Assembly (NCBI RefSeq): GCF_022921055.1
Contig: NZ_CP095061.1
Location: 2,085,501-2,149,500, forward strand
Direction of reading: 5' to 3'
Length of the DNA stretch: 64,000 nt
Origin: Hymenobacter volaticus
Lineage (GTDB): Bacteria > Bacteroidota > Bacteroidia > Cytophagales > Hymenobacteraceae
Shown here: piece by piece, positions 10,386 to 20,019 of the stretch
How positions within the stretch are numbered: position 1 is the stretch's first letter
How the letters are laid out: each line of letters starts with the position of its first letter
Notes under the pieces: model-generated
Told to the model about the DNA's origin: nothing
The model's input: the letters and a program-made list of their open reading frames with translations, nothing else
Database searches by the model: none
Program-made: the position numbers and the translations under genes

Positions 10386-10576
10386 GTCCATACGGTGCTC
10401 TACCCACCATGCCCAAATCCTAAAGCATTATGCTAAGATCGTAGAATGAACGAGCGGGAAATTTGGCGAACTATGGGATTCCAAAAGTGCCCTGCACAAA
10501 CCCGCGGACTGCGCCTGCCAATCGTCAGGCTTTCCCTTTCCGAAAAGAGAGGGAACTGGGGGTAGGGTCATTCCCT

Positions 10577-13344
10577 ATGAACGCGAAACGCCTGTTTGTC
10601 TTTCTTTGTACGATCTTACTGCTCACGGCTTTCCGGGCGAATAAGCCCGCGGCCGTGCAGCTCCAACGCCTACGCTGCGAGCTACTCACCAACCCTGAAG
10701 GCATCGACGTAACGGCGCCGCGCCTGAGTTGGGAGTTGACCGGTGTCGAGCGTGGCCTGGAGCAAACCGCCTACCAAGTGCTGGTGGCCTCCACGCCAGA
10801 GAAGCTGGCTGCCGACGAAGGCGACCTGTGGAACTCGGGCAAGGTCAATTCGGGGCAGTCGGTGCACGTGGCGTATGCGGGCGCGCCGCTGCGGAGCCGG
10901 GCGCAGTGCTACTGGAAAGTGCGCACCTGGACCAACCAGGGCGAAACCGCCTGGAGCACGCCGGCCCGCTGGAGCGTGGGCTTGCTGAACTACCTCGACT
11001 GGAAAGGCCGCTGGATTGGCTTCGACCGGGCGTTTGCCTGGGACAAAGAGGAAAGCCACGCCCGGCTGTCGGCGCGCTACTTCCGCAAGGAATTCAAAAC
11101 CGAGAAGCCCATCAAGCAAGCCACGGCCTACATCATCGGGCTGGGGCTGTACGAGCTGTACGTGAACGGGCAGCGGGTAGGGGAGCAGGTGCTGGCGCCC
11201 GGTCCCACCGACTACACCAAGGGCGTGAAGTACAACACCTACGACGTAACGCCGCTGCTCAAGCAGGGGCCCAACGCGCTAGGCACCGTGCTCGGCAACG
11301 GCCGGTTCTACGCCATGCGCCAGAACTACAAGCCCTACAAAATCAAGACCTTCGGCTACCCCAAGCTGCTCATGCAATTGGAAGTAACCTACGCCGACGG
11401 CACCCGCGACGTCATCAAAACCGATGATACCTGGCAGGGCACCGCCGACGGCCCCATCCGCACCAACAACGAGTACGACGGCGAAGAATACGACGCCACC
11501 AAGGAAATGCCCGGTTGGAGCACCGCCGGTTTCGACGCCAAGAAGTGGGGGAAGGCCGAGCTGGTGCAGGAGCCCGGCGGCGCGTTTGAGGCGCAGATGA
11601 ACGAGAACATGAAGGTGATGGAAACCATCAAGCCGGTGTCCATCAAGCCACTAGCCGGCGGCAAGTACATCCTGGACATGGGCCAGAACATGGTAGGCTG
11701 GCTGCGACTGCGCACTAGCGGCCCGAAAGGCCAGAAGGTGACCTTGCGCTTCGCCGAAACCTTGCAGAAAAGCGGCGAGCTGTACGTAGCCAACCTGCGC
11801 GACGCCCGCGTAACCGATGTGTACACGCTCAAAGGCGGCGGGCGCGAAACGTGGGAGCCGACCTTCGTCTTCCGCGGCTTCCGCTACGCGGAAATCAGCA
11901 ACTGGCCCGGCGCCGCGCCCACCGTAGCCGATTTCGATGGCCGCATCGTGTACGACAACATTGCCACCACCGGCGAGTTCACCACCTCCGACGCCACCAT
12001 CAACCAGGTGTACAAAAACGCCTACTGGGGCATCCGCGGCAACTACAAAGGCATGCCCATCGACTGCCCGCAGCGCAACGAGCGGCAGCCGTGGCTCGGC
12101 GACCGGACCACCGGGGCCTACGGCGAGAGTTTCGTGTTCGACAACGCCCGCCTCTACGCCAAGTGGCTCCGCGACATCGAGCAGGCCCAAAAAGCCGACG
12201 GCAGCATCCCCGACGTGGCCCCCGCGTTCTGGCGCTACTACGGCGACAACGTAACCTGGCCCGGCACCTACCTCACCATCGCCGACATGCTCTACCGGCA
12301 GTACGGCGACGTCGCCCCGCTTACCCGCCACTACGACTCCATGAAGCGCTGGCTGACCTACATGCGCCAGAACTATTCGGAAAATGGCCTTGTCACCAAA
12401 GACAAGTACGGCGACTGGTGCGTACCGCCCGAGTCGAAAGAGCTGATTCACTCCAAGGACCCCGCCCGCAACACCGACGGTGTGCTCATTGCTAGCAGCA
12501 CCTACTACCACCTGTTAGGCTTGATGCAGGGCTTCGCGAAGGTGCTCGATAAGCCGCAGGACGCGCAGGAGTTTGCCACCCTGGCCGCCGACCTGAAAAC
12601 TGCCTTCAACCAGAAATTCTTGAACAAGGAAACCTGCCAGTACAGCAACGGCACCGTCACGGCCAACCTGCTGCCGCTGGCCTACGGCATGGTGCCCGAA
12701 GAAGATCAAGGCAAGGTGTTTCAGAACATTGCCGACAAGATTCTGGTGGAAAACAAGGGCCACATCAGCACCGGCGTAATCGGCACGCAGTGGTTGATGC
12801 GCGGCCTCACCGCGCACGGCCGCCCCGATATTGCCCTGCGCCTGGCCACCAACCGCGACTACCCAAGCTGGGGCTACATGGCCGCCAACGGCGCCACCAC
12901 CATTTGGGAGCTGTGGAACGGCAACACTGCCGACCCCGCCATGAACTCCCAAAACCACGTGATGCTGCTCGGCGACCTGCTGGTTTGGTACTATGAAAAC
13001 CTGGCCGGCATCAAGTCCGCCCCGAGGCGCCCGGCTTCCAGCGCCTGGAAATGAAGCCCACGCCCACAGCTGGCCTCACATCGGTGCAGGCCTCGTACCG
13101 CTCGGTGCGCGGCTTGGTAAAGAGTAGCTGGAAACAGGAGCCCAAGCGCTTCACCTGGAATATCACCGTGCCCGGCAATACCAAGGCGCTGGTTTATATC
13201 CCGGCCAAAGACGTGAAAGACGTGGAGGAAAGCGGCAAAAAAGTGTCCGGTGTGGCGGGCGTGAAGTTCGTGCGCATGGAAGGGGATAGGGCCGTATTCG
13301 AGGTTGGGTCCGGGGACTACGCCTTTGTAGCCAATACTAAGTGA
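10577..13344 (+). CDS. GH78 alpha-L-rhamnosidase, one frameshift near the C-terminus
   Basis: Start ATG 10577 (MNAKRLFVFLCTILLLTAFR, signal peptide); frame is open upstream to 10463 but without signal-like sequence. A missing C in the run 13020-13023 ends the frame at 13054; adding it joins AGIKSA to PEAPGFQRLEMKPTPTAG and gives about 922 residues. Order: N-terminal beta-sandwich domains (VQLQRLRCELLTNPEGIDV), carbohydrate-binding-like domain, the (alpha/alpha)6 barrel with DCPQRNERQPWLGD (general-acid region) and TIWELWNG (base Glu), and a C-terminal beta-sandwich. GH78 inverts alpha-L-rhamnosides, abundant in RG-I and RG-II. It overlaps the possible GTG start of the GH105 gene. Confidence 0.9.
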
Positions 13345-13358
13345 TTGATTTCGTGGAT

Positions 13359-14585
13359 ATGAACGACAATTTCGCCGGACGTTGGATAGCAGTGTATGGC
13401 ATAGCTAGTGCGCTGATTGCGTCACCGAGCTTCGGCGGACCGCTCTTCGACCACGACCTAACCGAGCTAACCGAGCCCGCCGACCCGCGGGCCCCCAAGA
13501 AATGGTCGGAGCGGATGATGGTGTCGGTGCTCAACCGCAGCCCCTGGATGGCCGATGCCGCGCAGAAAGACACGTGGGGCTACACCCAAGGCTTGATTAT
13601 TCATGCCCTGGAAGAAGTGTGGCGCAAAACCAAGGACCCAAAGTACCTGGCTTACATTCAGCGCTACGGCGACAAAATGGTGGACCAGCAGGGCGCCATC
13701 AACACCTACAAGCCCGAAGACCTCAGCCTCGACAACCTCAACTCCGGCAAAGTCCTGTTCAACCTCTACAGCCTCACCAAAGACGAGAAATACCGCAAGG
13801 CCCTCGACCAGCTGCGTTACCAACTGAAGTGGCAGCCCAAAACCACGGAAGGCGGCTACTGGCACAAGCTGAAGTACCCCTGGCAGATGTGGCTGGACGG
13901 CGCCTACATGGCCAGCCCGTTCCTGACCCAATACGCCAGCACCTTCCACGACGAAGCCGCCTTCGATGAAGTGGCCCGGCAGTTGATCTTGCTGGAAAAG
14001 CAGCTGCGCGACCCCAAAACCGGCCTGCTCTACCACGGGTGGGACGAGAGTCGCATGCAGCCGTGGGCCAACAAGCAAACCGGCGTTTCGCAGAATGTGT
14101 GGGGCCGGGCCATGGGCTGGTACGCCATGGCCTTGGTCGACGTGCTCGACTACTTCCCCGAGAAGCACCCGCAGCGCAAAAACCTGCTTGCCATTCTGGA
14201 CCGGGTGGCTGTAGCCGTGCATAAATACCAAGACCCGAAATCTGGCCTCTGGTACCAGGTAATGGACCAGCCCGAGCGAGCCGGCAACTACCTGGAGGCC
14301 TCGGCTTCGTGCATGTTTGTGTACGCCTTGGCCAAAGGCGCCAACCGCCACTATCTCGACAAAACCTACCTGCGCGCCGCCGAGAAAGGCTATTCCGGTA
14401 TCCTCGACCGTTTCGTGGAAACCAAGCCCGACGGCGAACTGAATTTGCTGCAAGTGTGCGAAGTAGCGGGCCTTAGCGCCGACCGCGACGGGTCATATGA
14501 ATACTACATCAAGGAGCCCATTCGGGTGAACGATCCGAAAGGTACGGGCCCATTTATTTTAGCTAGCCTGGAGCTAAACCAATAA
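13359..14585 (+). CDS. GH105 unsaturated rhamnogalacturonyl hydrolase (YteR-like)
   Basis: 408 residues from ATG 13359; a GTG at 13341 would overlap the GH78 stop (GTGA) and add six residues. Family features: WGYTQGLIIHALEEVW, the catalytic Asp in WQMWLDGAYMASPFLTQYA, HGWDESRMQPWANKQTGVSQ and WGRAMGWYAMALVDVL, the standard GH105 (alpha/alpha)6 pattern. These enzymes hydrate the delta-4,5-unsaturated galacturonate that lyases such as PL1 leave on the non-reducing end of rhamnogalacturonan fragments. The N-terminus (AVYGIASALIASPSFG) is only a weak signal peptide. Placement between rhamnosidase and propeller genes on one strand supports a shared operon. Confidence 0.9.
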   Translation: MNDNFAGRWIAVYGIASALIASPSFGGPLFDHDLTELTEPADPRAPKKWSERMMVSVLNRSPWMADAAQKDTWGYTQGLIIHALEEVWRKTKDPKYLAYIQRYGDKMVDQQGAINTYKPEDLSLDNLNSGKVLFNLYSLTKDEKYRKALDQLRYQLKWQPKTTEGGYWHKLKYPWQMWLDGAYMASPFLTQYASTFHDEAAFDEVARQLILLEKQLRDPKTGLLYHGWDESRMQPWANKQTGVSQNVWGRAMGWYAMALVDVLDYFPEKHPQRKNLLAILDRVAVAVHKYQDPKSGLWYQVMDQPERAGNYLEASASCMFVYALAKGANRHYLDKTYLRAAEKGYSGILDRFVETKPDGELNLLQVCEVAGLSADRDGSYEYYIKEPIRVNDPKGTGPFILASLELNQ

Positions 14586-14611
14586 TTCAGGTTGCATAGC
14601 AAGACCACTGC

Positions 14612-15742
14612 ATGAAAAAGATACTTCTGGTTGTAATTGGAAGCCTATTAGCGGGCAACCTAGCGGCGCAAACCAACCCGTGGAAGCAAGGCATTCTGGC
14701 CGATGAGTTCATCTTCGAGAAAGCGCCGTTTCCGGAAAGCCACGCCGCCACCATTGCCGAAACCCCAAAGGGACTTGTGGCCGCGTGGTTTGGCGGCACC
14801 AAGGAGCGCAACCCCGACGTGGGTATTTGGGTGAGCCGGCAAGAAAACGGCCGCTGGACCACGCCCGTGGAAGTCGCTAATGGTGTAGTGAACGAAACCC
14901 TGCGCTACCCCACCTGGAACCCGGTGCTCTACCAGGCCCCCGGCGGCGACCTCCTGCTGTTCTACAAAATCGGCCCCAAGCCCTCGGACTGGAAAGGGTG
15001 GCTGAAAACCTCGAAAGACGGTGGCCTGACGTGGTCGGCGGCCGAGGCCCTGCCGGAAGGCTACATCGGGCCGGTGAAAAACAAGCCGGTGCTCCTCCAA
15101 AACGGCACCTTGCTCAGCCCCACCAGCACCGAAGGCAGCGGCGGCTGGCGCGTGCACTTCGAGGCCACGCCGGACTTCGGCAAGACCTGGACCATGACGG
15201 CCCCCGTCGAGAACGGCCCGACGCAGGGCGCTATTCAGCCGAGCATACTGGTGCACAAAAAGGGCCGCTTGCAAGTGCTGTGCCGCAGCCGCGACCGGGC
15301 TATTCTGGAGTCGTGGTCGGATGACAACGGCAAAACCTGGTCGCCGCTGGCCAAAACCAACCTGCCCAACAACAATTCCGGCACCGACGCTGTGACCCTG
15401 GCCGACGGCCGCCAGTTGCTGGTGTACAACCACGTATTGCCGCCCGGCACCCTCGCCAAAGGCCCCCGCACGCCGCTGAACGTGGCCGTTTCCAAAGACG
15501 GCAAAACCTGGTACGCCGCCGCCATCCTCGAAGACTCGCCCATCAGCCAGTATTCCTACCCCTCGGTAATTCAAACGAAAGATGGCCTGGTGCACTTCGT
15601 GTACACCTGGCGTCGCAAAAGCATCAAGCACGCCGTCATCGACCCGAAAAAGTTGAAGTTGGTCAAAATCGAAAACGGCCAGTGGCCCGCCATGAAAGGC
15701 TACCAAGCCCCCTCCGCCACAGCCGAAATCACGCAAGACTAA
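14612..15742 (+). CDS. Sialidase-family (Asp-box) beta-propeller enzyme
   Basis: 376 residues with a signal peptide (KKILLVVIGSLLAGNLAAQ). Four Asp-box-like turns are visible: TSKDGGLTWS, TPDFGKTWTM, SDDNGKTWSP and SKDGKTWY, marking successive blades. Conserved N-terminal elements (FPESHAATIAETPKGLVAAW, GGTKERNPDVGIWVSR) are those of the bacterial exo-sialidase-like group common in Bacteroidota carbohydrate loci. No FRIP arginine motif is seen, and no sialic-acid catabolic gene lies near, so a true neuraminidase is unlikely. It may cleave an acidic pectic sugar or be a lyase. Starts 26 bases after the GH105 stop. Confidence 0.75.
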   Translation: MKKILLVVIGSLLAGNLAAQTNPWKQGILADEFIFEKAPFPESHAATIAETPKGLVAAWFGGTKERNPDVGIWVSRQENGRWTTPVEVANGVVNETLRYPTWNPVLYQAPGGDLLLFYKIGPKPSDWKGWLKTSKDGGLTWSAAEALPEGYIGPVKNKPVLLQNGTLLSPTSTEGSGGWRVHFEATPDFGKTWTMTAPVENGPTQGAIQPSILVHKKGRLQVLCRSRDRAILESWSDDNGKTWSPLAKTNLPNNNSGTDAVTLADGRQLLVYNHVLPPGTLAKGPRTPLNVAVSKDGKTWYAAAILEDSPISQYSYPSVIQTKDGLVHFVYTWRRKSIKHAVIDPKKLKLVKIENGQWPAMKGYQAPSATAEITQD

Positions 15743-15805
15743 ATAAAAGCCCTGGTTGTGTTAGCCGAACATCTAGCGTGTAGTCATCTACAACACAAAA
15801 AGATC

Positions 15806-15994
15806 GTCATGCTGAGCGGAGTCGAAGCATCTCGCGTGCTGAGGTTGCAATACTAACCTAACGATTCGAGCGAGATGCTCCGGCTTGATTGCACCCCTGG
15901 CTTGAAGCGCCTAACGCCCAGCATGACGGGTATACTGTGGCAACGTCAGCACGCGAGGTGCTTCGACTCCGCCTCCGGCTGCGCTCAGCATGAC
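15806..15994. repeat. Dispersed intergenic inverted repeat cluster
   Basis: The 347-bp gap 15743-16089 contains no gene. A plus-oriented copy (15806-15844) is followed by a degenerate inverted copy (15870-15927) and another inverted copy (15953-15994) that carries an extra 12-base insertion. It separates the propeller gene from the esterase gene. Confidence 0.8.
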
Positions 15995-16089
15995 AAGTGT
16001 ATTGCAATGACAGCGCGCGAGATTCATGAGCTAGCGCAGCATGGTGGCTCTATCAGATTTACTGCTTGATAATAACCTGTTCCTTCTCC

Positions 16090-17508
16090 ATGTCCAGAAT
16101 CCTTCACCTGCTTTTCGGCTTTCTGCTGCTGACCACGGCCACTACGGCTCAAACCTCGGACGACCAGTACCGCCTGCCGCTGCAAACCGTGCTCGACCAG
16201 ATTCAGCAGCGCTACGGCGTGAAAATCAGGCCCGACGCGGCCATGGTGAAGGATAAGTGGGTGACCTACGCCGAGTGGCGCTACCGCCCTGACGTAGACG
16301 AAACCCTGAAAAACGTGCTGGCCCCGTTTGACCTCCAAGTTTCCAAAACCGGCGATAAGGCCTACAAGCTCAAACCCTTCCAGTACCACCTGAAAACGCC
16401 CGAAGAAGGTGCCGCGCAACTCGCCTACCTCGCCACCCGCTACCACGACGCGGCTACTTGGGAAAAGCGCAAAGCCGAATTGCGAAGCTGCATGTGGGAG
16501 GCGTTGCGCCTCTCCCCGATGCCGCCCAAACCCACCAGCAAACCCATCATCACCAACAAGCGCCAGTACGACGGCTACACCGTGGAAAATGTGGCCCTGG
16601 AAACCATGCCGGGCGTGTACGTAACCGGTTCGTTGTATAAGCCGCTCAAAGCCAAGGGCAAAGTGCCCGTTATCATCAGCCCCGATGGGCACTTCGGCGA
16701 CGGCCGCTACCGAGCCGACGCGCAGTATCGGTGCGCCACCCTGGCCCGCATGGGCGCCATGGTGTACAGCTACGACCTGTTTGCGTGGGGCGAATCCTTG
16801 CTGCAATTCAAGAGCGAAGATCACCGCCGCAGCCTGGCCATGACGGTGCAGGCCCTGAACGGCCTGCGCAGCCTGGATTATTTGCTGTCCTTGAAAGACG
16901 CTGATAAAACCCGCGTAGCCATTACCGGCGGCTCGGGTGGCGGCAGCCAAACCATGCTGCTCACCGCCCTCGACGACCGGATCAAAGTAAGTGTGCCGGT
17001 CGTGATGCTCTCCACCTACCACAATGGTGGCTGCCCGTGCGAAAGTGGCATGCCCGTGCACCTCTGCGGCAACGGCACCAACAATGCCGAGCTAGCCGCC
17101 ATGGCCGCCCCGCGCCCCCAACTCGCCATCACCGACGGCGGCGACTGGACCGCCCACACGCCCGAAGTGGCGTATCCCTACCTCCAGAAAATCTACGGCT
17201 ACTACGGTAAATCCAGCTTAGTTGAGAACGTGCACCTCCCCAAAGAAGGCCACGACTACGGCGCCTCGAAGCGCCAAGCCATGTACGAGTTCCTAGCCAA
17301 GAACCTAACCCTAAACCTTTCTGCCGCCGAAGACAAAACCGGCAAGCTCGACGAGTCTAAAGTCACCATCGAAAAAGAAGAAACCCAAAAGGTGTTCGGC
17401 AAAAACGGCGAGCTACTACCATCAAACGCCCTAAAAGGCTTCGAGGCCTTGCAAGCCGCTTTCAACAAGTCAACGCCGGCTACCGAAGAAGCCAAAAACC
17501 AGAATTAG
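16090..17508 (+). CDS. Alpha/beta-hydrolase esterase with an N-terminal STN-like domain
   Basis: 472 residues from ATG 16090 (MSRILHLLFGFLLLTTATTA, signal peptide). Residues about 28-105 (LPLQTVLDQIQQRYGVKIRP, then DVDETLKNVLAPFDLQV) have the beta-alpha-beta pattern of STN/DUF4974 domains found in secretins, TonB receptors and FecR anti-sigma factors. The rest is an alpha/beta-hydrolase of the acetylxylan-esterase-like type: SPDGHFGDGRY, nucleophile elbow TGGSGGGSQTM, and EGHDYGASKR with the catalytic His. A Bacteroides homologue class in the RG-II locus is a pectin methylesterase, so removal of methyl or acetyl esters from pectin is the best guess. The C-terminal 60 residues are charged and linker-like. 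Confidence 0.75.
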   Translation: MSRILHLLFGFLLLTTATTAQTSDDQYRLPLQTVLDQIQQRYGVKIRPDAAMVKDKWVTYAEWRYRPDVDETLKNVLAPFDLQVSKTGDKAYKLKPFQYHLKTPEEGAAQLAYLATRYHDAATWEKRKAELRSCMWEALRLSPMPPKPTSKPIITNKRQYDGYTVENVALETMPGVYVTGSLYKPLKAKGKVPVIISPDGHFGDGRYRADAQYRCATLARMGAMVYSYDLFAWGESLLQFKSEDHRRSLAMTVQALNGLRSLDYLLSLKDADKTRVAITGGSGGGSQTMLLTALDDRIKVSVPVVMLSTYHNGGCPCESGMPVHLCGNGTNNAELAAMAAPRPQLAITDGGDWTAHTPEVAYPYLQKIYGYYGKSSLVENVHLPKEGHDYGASKRQAMYEFLAKNLTLNLSAAEDKTGKLDESKVTIEKEETQKVFGKNGELLPSNALKGFEALQAAFNKSTPATEEAKNQN

Positions 17509-17563
17509 ATGAAGACTAAAATCTAATTCCTCTCCTCATCCGAGGATGAGTTAGGGGTGGTTG
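17502..17563 (+). terminator. Two small hairpins after the esterase gene
   Basis: GAATTAGAT at 17502-17510 (containing the stop codon) pairs with ATCTAATTC at 17521-17529; just after it CTCATCC/GGATGAG (17535-17550) forms a second tight hairpin. No clear T-tract follows, so termination is only probable. Confidence 0.4.
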
Positions 17564-17591
17564 ACCAGTCGTTGAACGACACCATCAGAAC

Positions 17592-17677
17592 GTCATGCTG
17601 AGCGCAGTCGAAGCATCTCGCGTGCTGAGGTTGAGTTTACCACACTGGCGAGATGCTTCGACTGCGCTCAGCATGAC
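17592..17677. repeat. Dispersed intergenic inverted repeat with 30-bp perfect arms
   Basis: The left arm 17592-17621 (starting gtcatgctgagcgcagtcg) and right arm 17648-17677 (ending gactgcgctcagcatgac) are exact reverse complements over 30 bases around a 26-nt spacer. This is the cleanest two-copy form of the element and lies between the esterase and the beta-helix gene. Confidence 0.9.
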
Positions 17678-17776
17678 GAACTGAGTGAACGATGATTATC
17701 AACCACTCCTAGCTACTCAGATAAGGGAAGGAACCAGCTCTTGCTTCCACCGCAGATTGAACACTTAGAAGCATTG

Positions 17777-19692
17777 ATGATACGAACTCTTTCATACGGC
17801 CTGCTACTCGCGTTCAGCCTGCTGACTGCCCAAGGCTACGCGGCTGATATATGGGTGTCGCCAAAAGGTTCTGACCGGGCTGCTGGTACGGCCTTGCAGC
17901 CGCTGGCTACGGTAGCGGCAGCTTTGCGGCAAGCGCGGAATTTGCGCCGGTTGAACGATCCTTCGGTGCAAACGGGTGTGCACATTTGGGTGCGCGGGGC
18001 GAGTACCGACTGTACGAGCCGTTGTTTCTGCGGCCCGAAGATGCCGGTACTGTGACCAGTCCGACGCTGATTGAAGCCGCTCCCAACGAGCAACCTGTAT
18101 TGAGTGGTGGCGTGACCCTAACCGGCTGGCGCAAAGATGGTAGCAACCGGCTCGGTTTGCCGGCTGCCGCGCAGGGGCAAGTATGGGTGGCCGATGTGCC
18201 GATGGTAGGTGGCCGGGCCTTGGCGTTTCGGCAGCTGTGGGTGAATGGCCGCAAAGCCGTCCGGGCCCGCACCCCTAATGATGACAACCTGCCACGCCTG
18301 CTCACGTGGGACGTGGACAAGCAAGAAGCCTGGATTACGGCCACTGCGGTAGGCACGCTACGGCAGGCAGGCCAACTGGAAATGGTGCTGCACCAGATGT
18401 GGGCCGTGAATGTGCTGCGCGTCAAGACGCTAACAGTGCAAGGTGCCAAGGTCCGCGTCACGTTTCATGAGCCCGAAAGCAAAGTTCAGTTCGAGCACCC
18501 TTGGCCCCGGCCCATCATCAACGGCAAAAACGGCAGCTCGGCCTTCTACCTAACCAACGCCGTCGAGCTACTCGATCAGCCCGGCGAGTGGCACTATGAT
18601 GGGCAACGTGGACAAGTGTTGTACTGGCCCCGGCCGGGCGAAACCATGAGCAGCGCCCACGTGGTGGCGCCGGTGCTGGAAACCCTGGTGCAAGTGTCGG
18701 GCAGCCTAGACCAGCCGGTAGCCTACGTGCAGTTCAAGGGCCTAACCTTTGCTTATACCACCTGGCTGCGACCCTCCGAGCAAGGCCACGTGCCGTTGCA
18801 GGCGGGCATGTATTTGCTGGATGGCTACTCGCTTCAACAACCCGGTACCCCCGATAAAGCCGGTCTCGAAAACCAAGCCTGGATTGGTCGTCCGCCCGCG
18901 GGCGTGGAGCTTGCGGGTGTGCACCACACGCGCTTCGAGCGGTGCCAGTTCCTGCACATGGCCTCAGCCGCCCTCGATTACCAAAGCAGCACCCACAACG
19001 ATGCAGTAGTCGGCTGCACCTTTCGCGACGTGGCCGGCAACGGCATCCAACTCGGCAAATTCTCCGACGAAGGCACCGAAACGCACCTGCCCTACAACCC
19101 CAAAGACGAGCGCGAAATCTGCACCAACGAGCTGCTGGAAAACAACCTGCTCACTGATTGCGCCAACGAGGATTGGGGCTGCGTGGGTATTGCCGCCGGC
19201 TTTGTGCGAAACACTACCATTCGTCACAACGAAGTTTCGCAAGTGCCTTACACTGGCATCAGCGTAGGATGGGGCTGGACCAAAACCGCCAACTGCATGC
19301 GCGACAACCGCGTGACGGCCAACTACATTCACCACTACGCCCAACACACCTACGACGTAGCCGGCATCTACACCCTCTCGGCCCAACCCGGTACCACCAT
19401 CACCGAAAACCGCGTCGAGGAAATCGGCCAGGCGCCCTACGTGCACGACCCCGACCACTGGTTTTACTTGTACTTGGATGAAGGCTCGGCGGGCATCACA
19501 GTCCAAGACAATTGGTGCCCGGCCGAGAAGTTTCTCGCCAATGCCAACGGCCCCGGCAACGTCTGGAAAAACAACGGCCCCATGGTAGCCAACGCCATCA
19601 AGCAAGCCGCCGGCCTAGAACCCGCCTACCGTGATTTGCTTGCCGAACAAATAAAGAAGCCAGCAGCTAACGGAGCACAAGTCAAACAGTGA
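17777..19692 (+). CDS. Right-handed beta-helix glycosidase, GH141-like, one frameshift
   Basis: Start ATG 17777 (MIRTLSYGLLLAFSLLTAQG, signal peptide). A missing G in the run 17996-17999 breaks the frame inside HIWVRG; with it restored the protein continues GEYRLYEPLFLRPEDAG and is about 638 residues. The opening IWVSPKGSDRAAGTALQPLA is typical of beta-helix pectin enzymes. Repeated turns such as AGNGIQLGKF, ENNLLTDCANEDWG, TIRHNEVSQVPYTGI and AGIYTLSAQPGTTITENRV build a parallel helix. Overall length and motifs fit GH141, whose Bacteroides founder is an RG-II alpha-L-fucosidase, though other GH141 members differ in activity. Family placement is by pattern only. Confidence 0.65.
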
Positions 19693-19713
19693 AAAATAAA
19701 GGATAAGTAGCCC

Positions 19714-19900
19714 GTCATGCTGAGGGGAGGCGCAGCCGCAGTCGAAGCATCTCGCGTGCTGACATTGAAGCAGTAACCGTCATGCTGAGCGCAGTCGAAG
19801 CATCTCGCTAGTGTAGTAAATCCAATTAGCACTGCAACGACACCACGCGAGATGCTTCGACTGCGCTCAGCATGACGGTTACTGCTTCAATGTCAGCACG
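19714..19900. repeat. Dispersed intergenic repeat with 54-bp perfect inverted arms
   Basis: A plus copy (19714-19763, with an internal insertion) precedes an exact 54-bp inverted repeat: arm 19755-19808 pairs with 19847-19900 across a 38-nt spacer. The outer part (cgtgctgacattgaagcag and its complement) extends the pairing beyond the usual core. It fills most of the 327-bp gap 19693-20019, which has no gene. Confidence 0.9.
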
Positions 19901-20019
19901 CCAGATGCATAGGTCCTTGACATGATGCGCCACATACTCAGAAGAAAGGTCACTTAAGCATAGCATAAATAACTGAGCAAGTATTCGACTTAAGGCCGAT
20001 CAACCTATCACCCCACCTG

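Noticed and set aside
13467..14453. Long open frame (328 codons) on the minus strand opposite GH105
   Set aside because: It mirrors the GC-rich codon bias of the real plus-strand gene; the translation is low-complexity Val/Gly/His-rich without domains. The same holds for minus-strand frames opposite 14660-15736 and 16024-17061.
3551..15742. Sialic-acid utilisation locus
   Set aside because: Propeller proteins lack the FRIP motif and there is no NanA, NanE, NanK or sialate transporter; the neighbours are pectin enzymes.
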